Positions 20,654 through 32,197 of a stretch of DNA of 44,227 bases are shown here, in pieces. The DNA lies in assembly GCA_001414345.1 (NCBI GenBank), contig LLCB01000402.1, positions 1 to 44,227 of the forward strand. Direction: 5' to 3'. The DNA is from Hymenoscyphus infarciens. Lineage: Eukaryota; Ascomycota; Leotiomycetes; Helotiales; Helotiaceae. A program made the position numbers and the translations under genes. Each line of letters starts with the position of its first letter. The stretch's first letter is position 1. The notes under the pieces are model-generated. The model made no database searches. It was not told where the DNA came from and was given only the letters and a program-made list of their open reading frames with translations.

Positions 20654-21279
20654 ACAACTCGGTCAAGATATGTAAAATTCGTTGAATTGGTACACTAAAT
20701 TGATAGTTTCAATATACCTAGAAGTTTATTATCAAAATCCCAACCCACCTTGCAGATTTACTTGTACTTACAGCCAACTGCAGGTCAAAGGTAAACAGAA
20801 CAAATCTTTTGAGACAAACCCGTCTTTCCACCAAGTTGCACCAACTGTCATCACGAAGTCGGACGTGGAAGAGGGCTAAACAAATCACTCTTCCTCCTAG
20901 GCAATATCTCCAAATCTGCTCTTGGATCTCGTATGGGAGTTTTAGAATGGATGATTTGTCGTAGGTATTCTTTTCTTGAAAACAGTTTGTCCACGCCCGG
21001 CCAGGGTATCGAGTTTCTGGCCATGCTTAAAGAACCCCTTTACGTAAATTTTCAAGATTCTGGAAATTGTGTTCACTTATGGATGTTCCGGAACTATCGG
21101 AGAGGTCAGTGCGTCGCAAGTCTGGCTAAGTTTTTATCGCAATTTCCCTCTCTAGGGGTATAAACTTTGTCTCAGTCACTCTATGGTAGACGAAAGTCCA
21201 GGCTGTGCCGAATTCGACAAGAAAAGAGAAGCATCAGGATTGAAGTCTGGTTTCAATTTAGTGGTTCATATCCCACTAA
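20654..21279. other. Gene-free stretch
   Basis: Balanced composition with no coding region supported; a plus-strand open stretch at 20933-21163 has no recognisable features. From about 21280 the sequence becomes AT-rich and repeat-like. Confidence 0.4.
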
Positions 21280-21553
21280 AATTCAATAATATACTCTTTT
21301 AGCCTTTAACCTTTTAACTTTTATGTATATGCACATCTTTTCTCCTTATACTACTATTACTACTATAACTACTAGAGTTAACGAGATATACACCGAGATA
21401 TATACTGAAATATACATACGAGCCAAACGATATAGAATACATCCAAGGTTAAACTCATATAGTTAAATAGATATATGCGAGCACCTTTTAACCCTGTACT
21501 CGTGCACAAATCTCATATATCTAAATTAAATTATATGCGTTCCAAACAGGCCC
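21280..21553. mobile_element. Remnant of a PIF/Harbinger-like MITE
   Basis: The right end reads GCGTTCCAAACAGGCCC followed by TTA, a typical PIF/Harbinger end with a TWA flank. The internal motif TACGAGCCAAACGAT near 21418 matches one inside the MITE at 10034. A matching left end could not be found, so the left boundary is approximate. Confidence 0.45.
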
Positions 21554-21776
21554 TTAGCCAGACAAAAGTTGACACTACCGCTTCTTTAAATACCTCGGCA
21601 ACAAAAAGATCTGCCAGGCTTCTCTTGTATCATTGCTTAAGTAGGTCTTAAACAATTGCTACAACTGTTCGAGGGAGTTCGAAAGAATCGAGAATTTGGG
21701 TGCCGACATTTTCTAATCCTTCTCGAAAAAAGCTGTTAATTATCCTAGACTGCTTCGAACACCAAAAGTAAGGCAA

Positions 21777-22427
21777 TCATAACCCAGTCTTCACTAGCCT
21801 CTTTATATTGTAACAAATTGGAAGCCATTCGTCAACCTCATTTTCTTTTCCAGCCAAAAGTTGTATAAGTGCCTCGGCCGACTGAAACGTGAGAGCCATG
21901 CCTGTAAATTTTTAGTGACACACAGATTATATAAATTTAAATCAGTCTCGAAAACATACCATGTCCATTAAAACCAACACATGCCCATAGACCCTCTTGA
22001 CCAGGAGCTTCGCCAATGATGGGTTGTCGGTCAGATGTGTAGCCCATCTAAAAGACCTACGCATTAGTTTATTTTGTTGTAAACCTTCGAAGAACACCAA
22101 CAGCGCGAGCATTTAAGAGGTTTTGAGGACTTATCTGGCTCTTTGATTTACCCAAGGAAGGCGTTTACTAGGGGAAATTTGGTACTCACAATTCCCGTCC
22201 ATTCTTGCACAATTTCGCCATCTTCACCCCAACTCTCTCGACCGTAAAATCTTACAGGAAGCTCGTGTGCAAAGTATTTTGAGGCATCTGGGAAAATGAA
22301 TGAATCGTCAAGAGAGTTTTCCCTACGAGCACCTCCTGCAAGAAAATTTAGCAAAACAGAAACAAGAGTTAGATGTGAACCATACCGAGTACTACATCAC
22401 CTTCACCGAGAGAACCCTTGTACCTTT
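21777..22427 (-). pseudogene. C-terminal part of a FAD-dependent oxidoreductase (DAO family), 5' end lost
   Basis: Four joined pieces read continuously after splicing: RYKGSLGEGDVVLG (about 22427-22386), GARRENSLDDSFIFPDASKY onward to EEWTGI-like IVQEWTGI (22335-22190), MGYTSDRQPIIGEAPGQEGL onward to CVGFNGHG (22047-21960), and MALTFQSAEALIQLLAGKEN to the stop (21901-21777). All three introns have GT..AG ends and keep frame. This is the C-terminal half of the DAO fold, with the conserved MGYT-D-P-GE and GFNGHGM segments. The FAD-binding N-terminal half, with its GxGxxG motif, is absent. Upstream of 22427 the reading runs straight into the MITE fragment at 22427-22542. Cannot encode a working enzyme. 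Confidence 0.8.
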
Positions 22428-22542
22428 GTTTTAGAGTACTTTTATTTTCTGTCTTTTAAAGAAAGGAGGGAGAAAGCTTAATAAAAAAAAAGCTCGGATT
22501 ATAAAAAAGTAGGCAAATTCAAGCTTAACTCGTAACTCACTG
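22427..22542. mobile_element. Half copy of the CAGTGAGTT MITE at a gene-gene junction
   Basis: About 116 bp matching the right end of the elements at 31674 and 37048: TTAGAGTACTTTTATTTTCT, then AAGCTCGGATTATAAAAAAG, then CTTAACTCGTAACTCACTG followed by TA. The left half, including the other inverted end, is missing. Coding sequence of two different truncated genes abuts it directly on both sides. Confidence 0.75.
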
Positions 22543-22543
22543 T

Positions 22544-23786
22544 ATCGAGCTGCTAGAAAAATCCGAAGAATTGTTGAACAAGTCTCACCAAATTCAAGAA
22601 GAAAACGAACGACGTCACGCGAACTTCCACTTGTCCATGGAATCATCACAAGAGTCTTTAGCACGGGCTTTGAGTGAGCAGCTAGAGACCCGGGAAGAGA
22701 GACTGCAGGTTGAAATGAAGTCATATCTCAAAGACCAAAAGGCGGAATTGAGAGAATCCATCCTTTCTGCCATGGATGGGGCAGTCGTAAGTATGGCAAC
22801 CCAATTCCAACTTGCACGAAAAGAGAGGAAACTTGTGGGTAACGCAGCCGACAGACGTGATCAAGATATCGCACATACTCGCGAAGAACTCAATGCTCTC
22901 GCTTCAGCCCCTCTGCACGGGTTTAATCGGAAAAGGAGAGAAAGAAGATGCAGGAAAGGAGGGATGTTACAACTCAAACTCTGTATGCTTTGATCTCAGC
23001 ATCTAATGCAATCAGAGTAAGCAAGATTTGCTGTCTTTAGCATTCATTCTAACAACTTATAGAGCTTGCTGGAGAATCTCAAGGTCCAAGCAGCGGAGCC
23101 CCGAAGGAAGCCGGCACCCAGTTTTCATTTCAAAGAGAAGGATCATCGACGAGTATCGGAACTGCCAAGAGGCAAGAAAAAGAAGAGGTTCGCCAGCAGC
23201 CTGAGACGTACCGCAGTTCTTTGGTCGAATTATTATTATTATTACTTGCCTCTCTACAGACGGCGTCATATCGTCCAGTGGACGGCGAATCGTAGTCGAT
23301 AGCAGTTCTATCCACCCAGTCTACGACGAGACAGAAGTACAGTTCACTAATCTATCACTTCTTCTGGGTCTGACACAGGCGGAGTGGCAACCCAACTTTT
23401 CATGGGCAATCAAGGACGCTGTTGAGCTCCTATTCATGTTTGATCTTCTAACACCTAGTATCGCATATAATTTCCTCTTCGTAGCACTCGCATTCTCTGC
23501 CCTCATCCCACAGATTTCCGCCGAAGTATACGGAGAAAACATACTCGCCTATTTGTTTGGGAACTCGACATACCATACTTGCCCACCAGGTAGTGTACAA
23601 AGACAGAGGATCAAAAACGATGACCGGGATTGGCGAAAATTCGCTGGACTTCTATGGCATGATGAACTCTTTCTCACCTGCCACGAAGAAAGTTGTCAGT
23701 TTTGGCAAGTTGATATCTGTCTCATGGAGCTGAGAACAGACCGAGCCGCTGTTAGTTCTATGGTTGATGGGAGGATGGAAAGCTAG
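22544..23786 (+). pseudogene. Truncated, frameshifted coiled-coil gene of unknown function
   Basis: The reading begins at the very edge of the MITE fragment (IELLEKSEELLNKSHQIQEE) with no start codon and continues as a long Glu/Gln/Arg-rich coiled coil to LARKERKLVGNAADRRDQDI and REELNALASAPL. The register then shifts to QERRDVTTQTLYALISASNA, and a typical intron (23017-23062, CTAAC branch point) leads to ELAGESQGPSSGAPKEAG. A second shift lies at the ATT repeat (23229-23243). After it RIVVDSSSIHPVYDETEVQF and an Ile/Leu/Phe-rich segment (SIAYNFLFVALAFSALIPQI) continue to a stop at 23786. Not recognised as a known family. The 5' end is gone and two register changes remain, so it is called a pseudogene. 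Confidence 0.5.
23229..23243 (+). repeat. (ATT)5 microsatellite
   Basis: Five ATT units, coding Leu in one register and Ile in the next, located exactly where the readable frame of the surrounding broken gene changes. Confidence 0.8.
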
Positions 23787-24535
23787 TTTTCTCTTTGACG
23801 TACCATACAATCCTCACTTCTAAACACGACAATCGGCCACCAAGAAATATCGGAATGTAGAGTTTCACATTGTTTACTCAACAGCCACGTTTTTGACTCC
23901 ATCGCCGTATCATATTAGTCTCGGTATTAAACGAGATCAGGCTTCGTGAAAGTCGATAGGCAAGGTTTCTTTCCTGAGAGCACAGAAAGCTTTATCTGTT
24001 CCGGCTCCCGCAATTGTACAGGAACAGAATTGGAATTCGGGGTGTGGAGGTACCGGGTGTATGAGTTCTAATCTTTTTACGATGGTGTTGCATCGCTAGC
24101 AAACTTAATATGTTCGATGGCAATAAGGTTACCCTCGAGTATAAGACTTAAGACTGGCCCGAATGTTGTCTTGTCAGGTATAATAATAAAGTTTTGAATT
24201 AAAGTCCCCAACAAGGAGACAAAGGTGCGGGTCTCGCCAAAGACCTGAGGATACGATTTATCATCGTCGAAATCGAATCGCGGGATTAGACTCACAACAC
24301 CACCAGAGCTCACCTAAGATGCTGCGAGCGTGTCTTGCTACGCTATTCCTGGCGGCCGGCCTTCAATTCGTCAGGTCGTCAGGCATGCCAGTGGTATCGG
24401 GCGCATGCTGTGGTGCCTGCGATGGAGCTGAAAGGTAAGAAGAGAAGAGCGCCCTGCCATTTACTGTGCACAGTAGTTTGCTGTGCTGCTCGTTCTATCT
24501 TCCCTCCCTCCTCTCTCCTCTTCTTCTCCCTCAAC
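23787..24535. other. Gene-free stretch between two pseudogenes
   Basis: Balanced composition. A minus-strand open stretch at 24077-24313 (start MSSGGVVSLIPRFDFDDDKS) has protein-like composition but no recognisable domain or neighbouring exon, so it is not called. The final 100 bases are pyrimidine-rich (CTTCCCTCCCTCCTCTCTCC) and look like the promoter or leader of the hydrolase gene. Confidence 0.4.
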
Positions 24536-25566
24536 ATGACTACTTGGTTGAGAGCGCGACTCCCCTTCTTCGTGCGCAGAGAAAATAAATACAACCCCCT
24601 TCCCACGATCCCCTCTCGTCCCTCCAGCACCAGCACCAGCACCAGCACCAGCACGAATCCCATCGATGCGAAAGACCACGAATCCTTCGTCCTCCAAGAT
24701 GGCAGAACAATGGGCTACGCAGAATACGGTTCTCCAACGGGCTACCCCTTGATGTTGTTCCACGGCTTCCCCTCTTCCCGATTCGAAGGACGAGCCCTCG
24801 ACCAGCTCGCTCGTCGCAGAAACCTCCGCATAATTGCCCCAGATCGCCCTGGCTTTGGTCTCTCTACCTTCCAACCACATCGTCGAATTGCCGACTGGCC
24901 TGCCGACGTGCAAGCACTCGCTCAGCATATCCAACTCCCGAATACGCGATACTGGCGCACTCAGGTGGAGGTCCACATGCTTTGGCGTGTGCGGATCAAC
25001 TCTCGAAGGAGACGGTGTCTACCATTGGGATTATGGCGATGCGAGGCCCCAGGCAGGCTGGGACAGAAGATGTGCCAAAGATTTCCAAATTTGTCACTTG
25101 GCTCGCGACATATTGGCCCAAGGGACTGGGAGCGCTGATAATGGGCGTGGTTAGAGCCTTGAGGTGGTTTTCGAATACAGCTTACGGGCAGAGCAGGATT
25201 GACGCTGTTCTACTAAAAAACGCCGAGCAAGCTAAACTCAAGAACGAGAGAACGGACCAACAAAAGGTGAACCTCTCAGAGGGGGAGCTGAGAAATTGGG
25301 TGCTACAAATGGTCTTTGAGGGGTTTGCACAAGGCCCTGAGGGTTTCGTGGATGAGGCCAACTTGTTAGCTCAAGATTGGGGTATCAAATTTGAAGAGGT
25401 CCCATATGATAAGATTCACATATGGCACAAAACCCAGGATAAACAAGGGCCAGTGAGGATGGTGCGTCTTCCTCATGCGGAGCTCCACGAGTTTTCGGAT
25501 GACGAACACGTCAATATTGCCGATCATTCGGATGAGATACTATCAGCTCTTGTCCCGGAAGAATAA
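24536..25566 (+). pseudogene. Alpha/beta hydrolase with a single frameshift before the nucleophile elbow
   Basis: A start at 24536 (MTTWLRARLPFFVRRENKYN) leads through a Ser-Thr repeat to a hydrolase core: GRTMGYAEYGSPTGYPLMLF, HGFPSSRFEG (oxyanion region) and APDRPGFGLS. Near 24939 the register must move by one base to reach EYAILAHSGGGPHALACADQ, whose HSGGG serine (24961-24963) is the expected nucleophile. Downstream, HKTQDKQGPVRMV supplies the acid and EFSDDEHVNI the histidine, ending ILSALVPEE at 25566. All three catalytic residues survive, so the lesion is recent, a polymorphism or an assembly error. Length (about 340 residues) fits the fungal family. Substrate unknown. Confidence 0.8.
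24625..24654 (+). repeat. (CAGCAC)5 coding microsatellite
   Basis: Five CAGCAC units coding alternating Ser and Thr near the N-terminus of the hydrolase. Confidence 0.85.
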
Positions 25567-26445
25567 AAAAAGAGGTCCTGAGTTTCTTTTAGAACAGTTG
25601 CGACATTCTCTTCTCTTGCGACGTTGGACTTTATATAAAGATACCCTGGAATCCTTTCTCCGCTCTGAAGTTGCGGGAGGATCTCTCTTTCTCCATTCCT
25701 TGGAACTCAGACACTATTGATGATCAATCTGTGATTGTATCAGCTGTTACTCGTCGGGTTTCCTTACAGTGTTTTACCCCATCACAAGTTTTGACGAAGA
25801 CTTGAGTTCTTGTACAAGCTGAAATGGTTAAAATGCCACGTTATGCCTAGTCTTCAGTGACTTCAATATTGGGGAGCAAATGTATACGTCAAAGATGAAG
25901 AGTCCTTTAATTTCAACCAGGGCAGCTCGATTATCCACTTGTATTTCAACAATGAAATGAACACAAACTCTGCTGACTTGGCTACGAGTGTACTACAAGC
26001 ATTGATCCTGTTGAGATTTTAATCTAATTATCCCACACACAAAATTTGAACGCATTTGTATGATGATAGTGTGCGATAAGCCGCTATAAAAAGCGAGGTT
26101 AAGATTAGAAATACTCGTCGAGTTGGGGCATACTGTGAAGACGAAGACTCCTCCACGGACTGTGCTACAATCATGCACCTATGAGACCAGTTAATTCTCG
26201 ATAATTTCCCGGGTGAAACCTTCTCGAGGTTATTGGAGAAGTCAGGTAACGGTACTTTTACCAGAACCCCACGATTGAACCACAATGTTACGGGACACCA
26301 GACAGAACACCATTTGTCCCGAGAGCATCAAAATTAGAATGAGTGACACCCTTTTGTTCCACCTACCCGAAGCCATAGTTCTTGCAAGTTGTCTGGTTTC
26401 CCTTTGGTTCGAAACAAACAACAAGGCCAATTCCCGAACTGAGCT
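25567..26445. other. Intergenic region
   Basis: Balanced composition; the short open frames on both strands overlap one another and show no domain. The last 150 bases are the likely promoter of the permease. Confidence 0.5.
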
Positions 26446-28377
26446 ATGGCGGACCAAGCAATTTTAACGGCTCAAGGCCATCAGCAAGCGATGCCTAGAA
26501 CATTTTCTATGCTCTCGGCCTTAGGACTCGGGTTCAGGTGGGGTTTCTTCTTTGACGACTTATTTCCAGTTCGCTGTTGACAGACTTTACAAGCATTACG
26601 AACTCGTGGGCAGGGTACCTGAGCAACTTCGGTCAAAACCTTTCATATGGAGGACCCCAAAACGTCCTATTTGGAGCGCTTGTGGCTACATTTGCACAAT
26701 GGGCCATAACTCTGGGCCTTTCTGAATTGGCTTCTGCTTTTCCTTCGTCGGGGGTAAACTGATTCAAATGGAGTTTGAGAACTGTACTTCGTTCCTGACT
26801 TTCTAGCAGGGACAGTACCACTTTGTTTGGATTCTTGCACCGGAAAAAAGCAAGCATTTTGCGGCTTTTATTGTTGGGTGGTTTTCTGTCATTGCTTGGT
26901 GTATTGCAACAGCTTCAGGTGAGTCGTCGTCTTTGTGAAGTTTCCTTCACTCGCTGTCGACAGTTGATTAATTTCTACAAGGAGTTTCGCTCACCACAGT
27001 TTCAATTTTTGGGATGGTAAGATTTTGGAATGAGGGTTTTGTGGGGAATGCTTGGATGGTTTATCTAATTTTTCTTGTTGTTATTGGTATAACATGTGAG
27101 CACTACTTTTATGAATCCCTTCACCTTCACCTGCCAGTCCTAAGCTATGTATAGTTTTGCCTTTATACTATACCCCGAGATTGATACCCCTTATCACCAC
27201 CCTGTCTCTCTGGCTTTCCCTCATCGGTTTCGCGGTCAACTTTTTGGTATTGGTTTCTTTGAAAAAGCATAATAATCCATGGTCGTATATTACTGAACCA
27301 CATCTCGGCACCAGTGGCTGGGGAGAAGGAACTGCATGGGTTCTTGGCAGCATAAACTCCATGTCTGTCACTCTCACGTTCTTCGAATAAATAGGATTAT
27401 CCGAATTCTGATAAGAGTAAACAGGTACGCATACGCAGGCAGTGATGCACCGATTCATATTGCCGAAGAGGTTCCAAAACCTGGGGTCAAAATCCCCGCT
27501 GTGATGAATCTCACGATGCTTATTGGTATGTCTAGCCCTTAAAAAAATTTCGAAATCAGCTTAAGTTTTGTATATTACTCTCTTACTAAATTTGACAAAA
27601 AGGTGCTTTAACTGTCTTCCCGCTTCTAACGCTTATGATGTACGGAATGAAAGACATGGAAGCAGTGATTACTTCCGGTCTCCCAAGCGCACAGTTGGTA
27701 TACCAAATAACAGATAGCAAAGCTGTGACAACATTTCTCATGTGTTGGATTATCTTGGTGTACACCAGTTCATTGTTTGGCCAATGGGTGACCTGTGGTC
27801 GCTTGATCTGGGCATTTGCGCGGGATGTAAGTTTCATAAGCATTCAATCATTCAATCACTCAAAAGCAACTACTTACAATACCAGGGTGGGATGCCATAT
27901 CGCCAATACTTCATCCAAATAGACACCAAGCGACAATTCCCTCTCCGCGCAACAACAGCCGCAGTCATTTTTGTTTCTATCTACGGACTTCTTTATCTCG
28001 CCAGCACCACCGCTTTCAACTCCATCATCACAACCACTATCCTCTTTCTAGACATTACATATGCCATACCACAAGGAATCGTCCTCTTCCAAGGACGAAA
28101 GAAGATACTCCCCGTGAGACCGCTAGATTTGGGAGCGTGGGGGTATGTGATTAACGTCTTCTCGGTTTCCTGGACCACTTTACTTAGTGTGATGGTTTGT
28201 TTCCCGCCTGCATTGCCTGTCGCACTGGAAAGTATGAATTATTCTTCCGTTATTGTTGTTGGTATTTTTGGTGTATTTATCGCGCTTTGGTACGCGATTG
28301 GGGGGAGGTTTGAAGGGCCGCAGATTGATTTGGTGGCTCTGGGTGAGGCCAATGCGGCCGTGAAGAGAAGGAATTGA
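26446..28377 (+). CDS. Amino acid/choline/GABA permease, APC superfamily, eight exons
   Basis: Plasma-membrane proton-coupled transporter. Eight exons join without any frame break: 26446-26537, 26594-26753, 26810-26918, 26982-27095, 27155-27362, 27425-27525, 27603-27826 and 27886-28377. They give 499 residues, the family's usual size. Start MADQAILTAQGHQQAMPRTF leads to helix 1, then SITNSWAGYLSNFGQNLSYG and LGLSELASAFPSSGGQYHF, the conserved helix 1-2 region of fungal choline/GABA permeases. Later come PRLIPLITTLSLWLSLIGFA, NPWSYITEPHLGTSGWGEGT, AGSDAPIHIAEEVPKPGVKI, GQWVTCGRLIWAFARDGGMP and the C-terminus GGRFEGPQIDLVALGEANA. About 12 hydrophobic helices are present. Introns are 56-77 nt; the donor of intron 5 (GTCTGT) is weak. 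Substrate cannot be told from sequence. One of the few clearly intact genes here. Confidence 0.9.
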
Positions 28378-30014
28378 AAGTATCGCTATCCGGAAGCTTC
28401 AATTAGATTAGATGGCTGGAGGTTTGTGTTGAGATAGGATGTGGCAGTTAATGTCAAGGGGTCCAAGCAAGGGAGCTGGACCCCCCATAAAATGTAAAAA
28501 GCTAGAAATAAATGGCGGGGCGTCTTAAATTAAGCTAAATGATTTAGATTACGTGCGATATCGAGAGGGCTTGCCTAGGTTGCACAATAGAGACCTCTTT
28601 TTCTAGCCAAAATTGCGGAAAGAGTACAAACAATGCTCATGAAGCGAGAGTGTGTTGGTGAAACACTCTTGCAAAAGACGCCCGGAAAAACGGAAAGACA
28701 TCGCACAAGGCATGGAAGAGACTAGCCAAAATGACTATGCATCAGCATAGGTAGTTCAACTGCAAAAAAGTGGGGATGTTAAACGCATGCATTCCCGTAC
28801 GAAAACAGCAACTGAAGGAATGATCATGTCATGTTGCAACACACTGCACAATTGCATAATACTTGTAGAGTCTTATAGCCAAATTTTCAATATGCAGTGT
28901 CGTTATATGCATGTCCTGTAGCCAATCGAACGACGTCAACCGCTGTCGTCTTACCATTGTGTTGTTGGACTTGGTGGGCCAACGTGGGACGTGTAACTTA
29001 GAATCAAGAAACCAATGGTTTCTTTCTGACTGTGCTTTGGGTCTGCATCGCCTAGATGAGGCTGTACTATGCGGAAGTGCTACTTGTATGCGGCGGCCGC
29101 AATCAAATGAACCGTGCAACGTAACTGCGTATAGTGAAAAGGTTTTGTGTTTGGACTCAAATTATTGCTGGAAAAGGAGCTTATTCATGGGTCAGTTAGT
29201 CAAAAAGGTGGAACAAAAGATTTACATGTAGGATTCACCAATTTATAACAAATCTCCTCAAGTCCCGCTTTGAATTGAAATCCTCTCCAACCCACAACCA
29301 TTCACTTGGATTAAGTCTATAGCAAAGTGTGGTTTTGAAACTCCAACCTATTTAGGTATAAATACACCTCTGATTTGTCCCTGAAACAGCATATCAACGG
29401 ACACATTAAGGGAAATATGAAAACAGCGATGCACGACTGAACCAGACGGCTGCCAAGATGATGACCTTAGCAGCCATGCAAGCGGCAATTATGAATTTCA
29501 TTGACACGAAAGTATTGCATAAAGAGCTTCGACAACTACCTACCTATGGGGGAAGAACTAGGTTGATCTAGTAGTCTTTTTCTTGCCCACCAGCAGAACT
29601 GAGAGTAAAGATATGGGCTTTTGCGACCACAGCATTCACAATTATCAAATAGCACCAACATTTGGCATTTGACCCAAGTGACAGTATTTGTTCAAAATTT
29701 ATCTTTTCCTTTTTTTCACTTTCCTCACAGGATTCGCTAAGTTTGAATATGAGAATTTTCAAAATAGAGCTACACCCTTGTCTATGAAAAAAACGATAGC
29801 CCGTTAATGCTTGCCCTGCAGTGGTTTCCAAAATGCAAGTGAATATTGAAATCTAAGTGCCTAGCTAACATTAGTACCTTTTCTACGGAGTAGCATAAGT
29901 ATCGCTGATTTTCTTAAAACCCTGGGTAATCACAAGAATTAGTACACCGCAAAGTCGAGACACAACAAAACCAAACCCGCATTGCAACCACAATAGATTT
30001 AGCTTTGATAAAAT
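28378..30014. other. Long gene-free region
   Basis: 1.6 kb of balanced to AT-rich sequence without a supportable gene on either strand. Open stretches at 28829-29231 and 29568-29831 lack domain or splice context. Not RIP-like. Confidence 0.5.
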
Positions 30015-30016
30015 TA

Positions 30017-30551
30017 CAGTGAGTTGCGAGTTAAGCTTGAATTTGTCTACTTTTTTTGTAATCCGAGCTTTTTTTAAAAAAAGCTTTCTCCCTCTCTTCT
30101 TTAGAAGACAGAAAATAAAAGTACTCTAAAAGAGACAAGGCCTAGCTAGAAAGAAGCGCTATATCTAATTATCACTCTTCTATATTACTTATTAATTTAA
30201 AGTAAATATACTAAGAGTAAACTAAAAAATAGATAATTCTTAAAAAAAAACCCTTTTTTTAAAAAGAATTCACTACCCCTACGTACTCTAGTAAGCTTAA
30301 TCGATAAGGTAGACTAAGACCTTATAAAAATAAAGATAGATATAAAATTATCTAGTTTTATTATATAAAGTTTATAGAGTAATAGAGGATATATAAAGCT
30401 CTCGTTTTCTATTATCTAGAGTATACTAACATATGTTATTATTAATAAATAGGTAAAAGTGTGCCTAAAAAGGGGGGAAATCAAGGACTTTTTCAAAAAG
30501 CTCGGATTATAAAAAAAGTGGGCAAATTCAACCTTAACTCGCAACTCACTG
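30017..30551. mobile_element. CAGTGAGTT-family MITE, complete copy 1 (535 bp)
   Basis: Ends CAGTGAGTTGCGAGTTAAGC and its inverse GCAACTCACTG, with about 57 bp of inverted repeat continuing through ACTTTTTTTGTAATCCGAGC. It is flanked by TA on both sides (30015-30016 and 30552-30553). The interior is AT-rich and non-coding. The TA target duplication suggests mobilisation by a Tc1/mariner-type transposase. It lies in the opposite orientation to the copy at 31674 and ends 23 bp before the start codon of the 2EXR gene. Confidence 0.9.
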
Positions 30552-30574
30552 TAGTAATTATGTAATTTTTCGTT

Positions 30575-31380
30575 ATGAAACTATCGAGACGGACAAACTT
30601 CCCGCCTACCTTTGGACCAAAAGCAAGATTCATCTACTTTGATTGCTTACCGGCGGAGCTGAGATGCGAGATCTGGGTTCACGCGACGCCCCCGCCATAC
30701 ATTGTAAAGCCCAGCCAATATTCCCCTACCACAAGGCCTGTACCTTCGATATTGCATGCATGCAGAGAATCAAGAGAGGAGTTTTTGCAACAATCTGGCA
30801 TCGTTAAACCACACCCAACCTACAAGCTTGTCAGTCGACGTTATCTCGATGGAAGGGCATCTAAGTTCTTCTTTTCTTTGGAGTAAGAGCACTATGGATC
30901 CAACATATGAGTTTCGCAGATAGTAAGTCTTCGTGGATCTACAGTGTTCCAGTACTAAGAAATAATAATAATTGTTCTTTAGGGCTTGGCTTTCGAAATC
31001 CACTGCCTAAACTTCAAGTCTTGTTTGTCAATTATCGCGATGTTGATAAATTAACAAAGGAACCATGTGCCCTGGGCGAACTTTCAAACCTCCGAACACT
31101 TGGGATCTGGTTGCCACTTAAAAGTCAAATGGCCCCGGTAACATTCGATCCGATCAAGCAAGCACTTCAGCCTCTTTGCAACGCGCTTTTACAAACTCAC
31201 ACACAGGCTACAACGGAACAGGCATCCCCTGGAACGAACCGGTTTCGCATTCTTTGGGTAAGTCAAAACGAGAAGGGAACACTTCAAGATTTTTCCAATG
31301 GTCACAGAATGAGCTTTGATTACGAAGAAGAACATGCGACCACAACCTCACAGACAACGACGTTTTGTATAGTTTTATAG
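30575..31380 (+). CDS. 2EXR-domain protein, two exons
   Basis: Exon 1 (30575-30882) encodes FIYFDCLPAELRCEIWVHAT and SILHACRESREEFLQ, the two hallmark blocks of the fungal 2EXR domain (F..LP.ELR..IW and L..CRESR). A 62-nt intron (30883-30944, GTAAGA..CTACAG) restores frame to exon 2 (30945-31380), which contains GLGFRNPLPKLQVLFVNYRD and a polar C-terminus, total 247 residues. 2EXR proteins are abundant in ascomycetes and mostly uncharacterised; no enzymatic motif is visible. The usual middle region of 2EXR proteins seems short, so an unseen intron or a deletion is possible. The gene is bracketed by two inverted MITE copies, the nearer only 23 bp from the start codon, so it has almost no private promoter. 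Confidence 0.65.
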
Positions 31381-31673
31381 ACGGTGTTGAATTTTTTAGC
31401 TACATCCTCACACTAGACTGGAGTATAACCCTCACCTAGTTGGCGGGCACTGAGCCTGTCCCCTTTCCAATAAAATATCCTTTGAACTCATTTCTTGACC
31501 AGAACTATATGTACTATTGTGTAACATCGTTTGCCCTCTCCATAAAAGTGGGGATATAATTCAGCCGCAAAGACCATAATCTGAATCGGATTTGCGGTTT
31601 CATTTTTCCTTGCGACTAGCGAAAAAATTCTACTCTGTAAGCTCTAAAATTTTCGGACATTAGGGGAGACCTA

Positions 31674-32197
31674 TAGTGTGTTGCGAGTTAAGCTTAATTC
31701 TGCCTACTTTTTTTGTAATCTAAGCTTTTTAAGAAAATGCCTTAATTTCTCTACTTTTTAGGCGCTCTTTTACTTATTAAATAATAATAATAACATATAA
31801 TATACTATTTATAAGAATTAGAAAGAAGAGGCATATATCTCCTCTTATCCTCTATAAAATTTATAAGATAAAAACAGAGAATGTTATATCTATCTTGATT
31901 TTTGTAAAGTCTTCCTATAGCCTCTTAACCTTATAGAGATAGGCATTTTTTTTTTAAGAAAAGAGATCATTTTAAGAATTATTTATCTTTTGATTTACTT
32001 TTATTATACTTACTTTACATTAATAAGTAATATAGAAGAGAGATAATTAGATATAGCGCTTCCTTCTAGCTAGGCTTCGTCTCTTTTAGGGTACTTTTAT
32101 TTTCTATCTTCTAAAGAAAAGAGGGAGAAAGCCTTTTAAAAAACAAGCTTAGATGATAAAAAAGTAGGCAAATTTAAGCTCAACTCGCAACTCACTA
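31674..32197. mobile_element. CAGTGAGTT-family MITE, complete copy 2 (524 bp)
   Basis: Ends TAGTGTGTTGCGAGTTAAGC and CAACTCGCAACTCACTA, flanked by TA (31672-31673 and 32198-32199). The interior is the reverse complement of copy 1 at 30017, with CpA-to-TpA type differences. Non-coding. Confidence 0.9.

Noticed and set aside
28829..29231. Overlapping open stretches on both strands in the 28.4-30 kb gap
   Set aside because: No domain, no splice partners and similar open length on both strands, as expected by chance.
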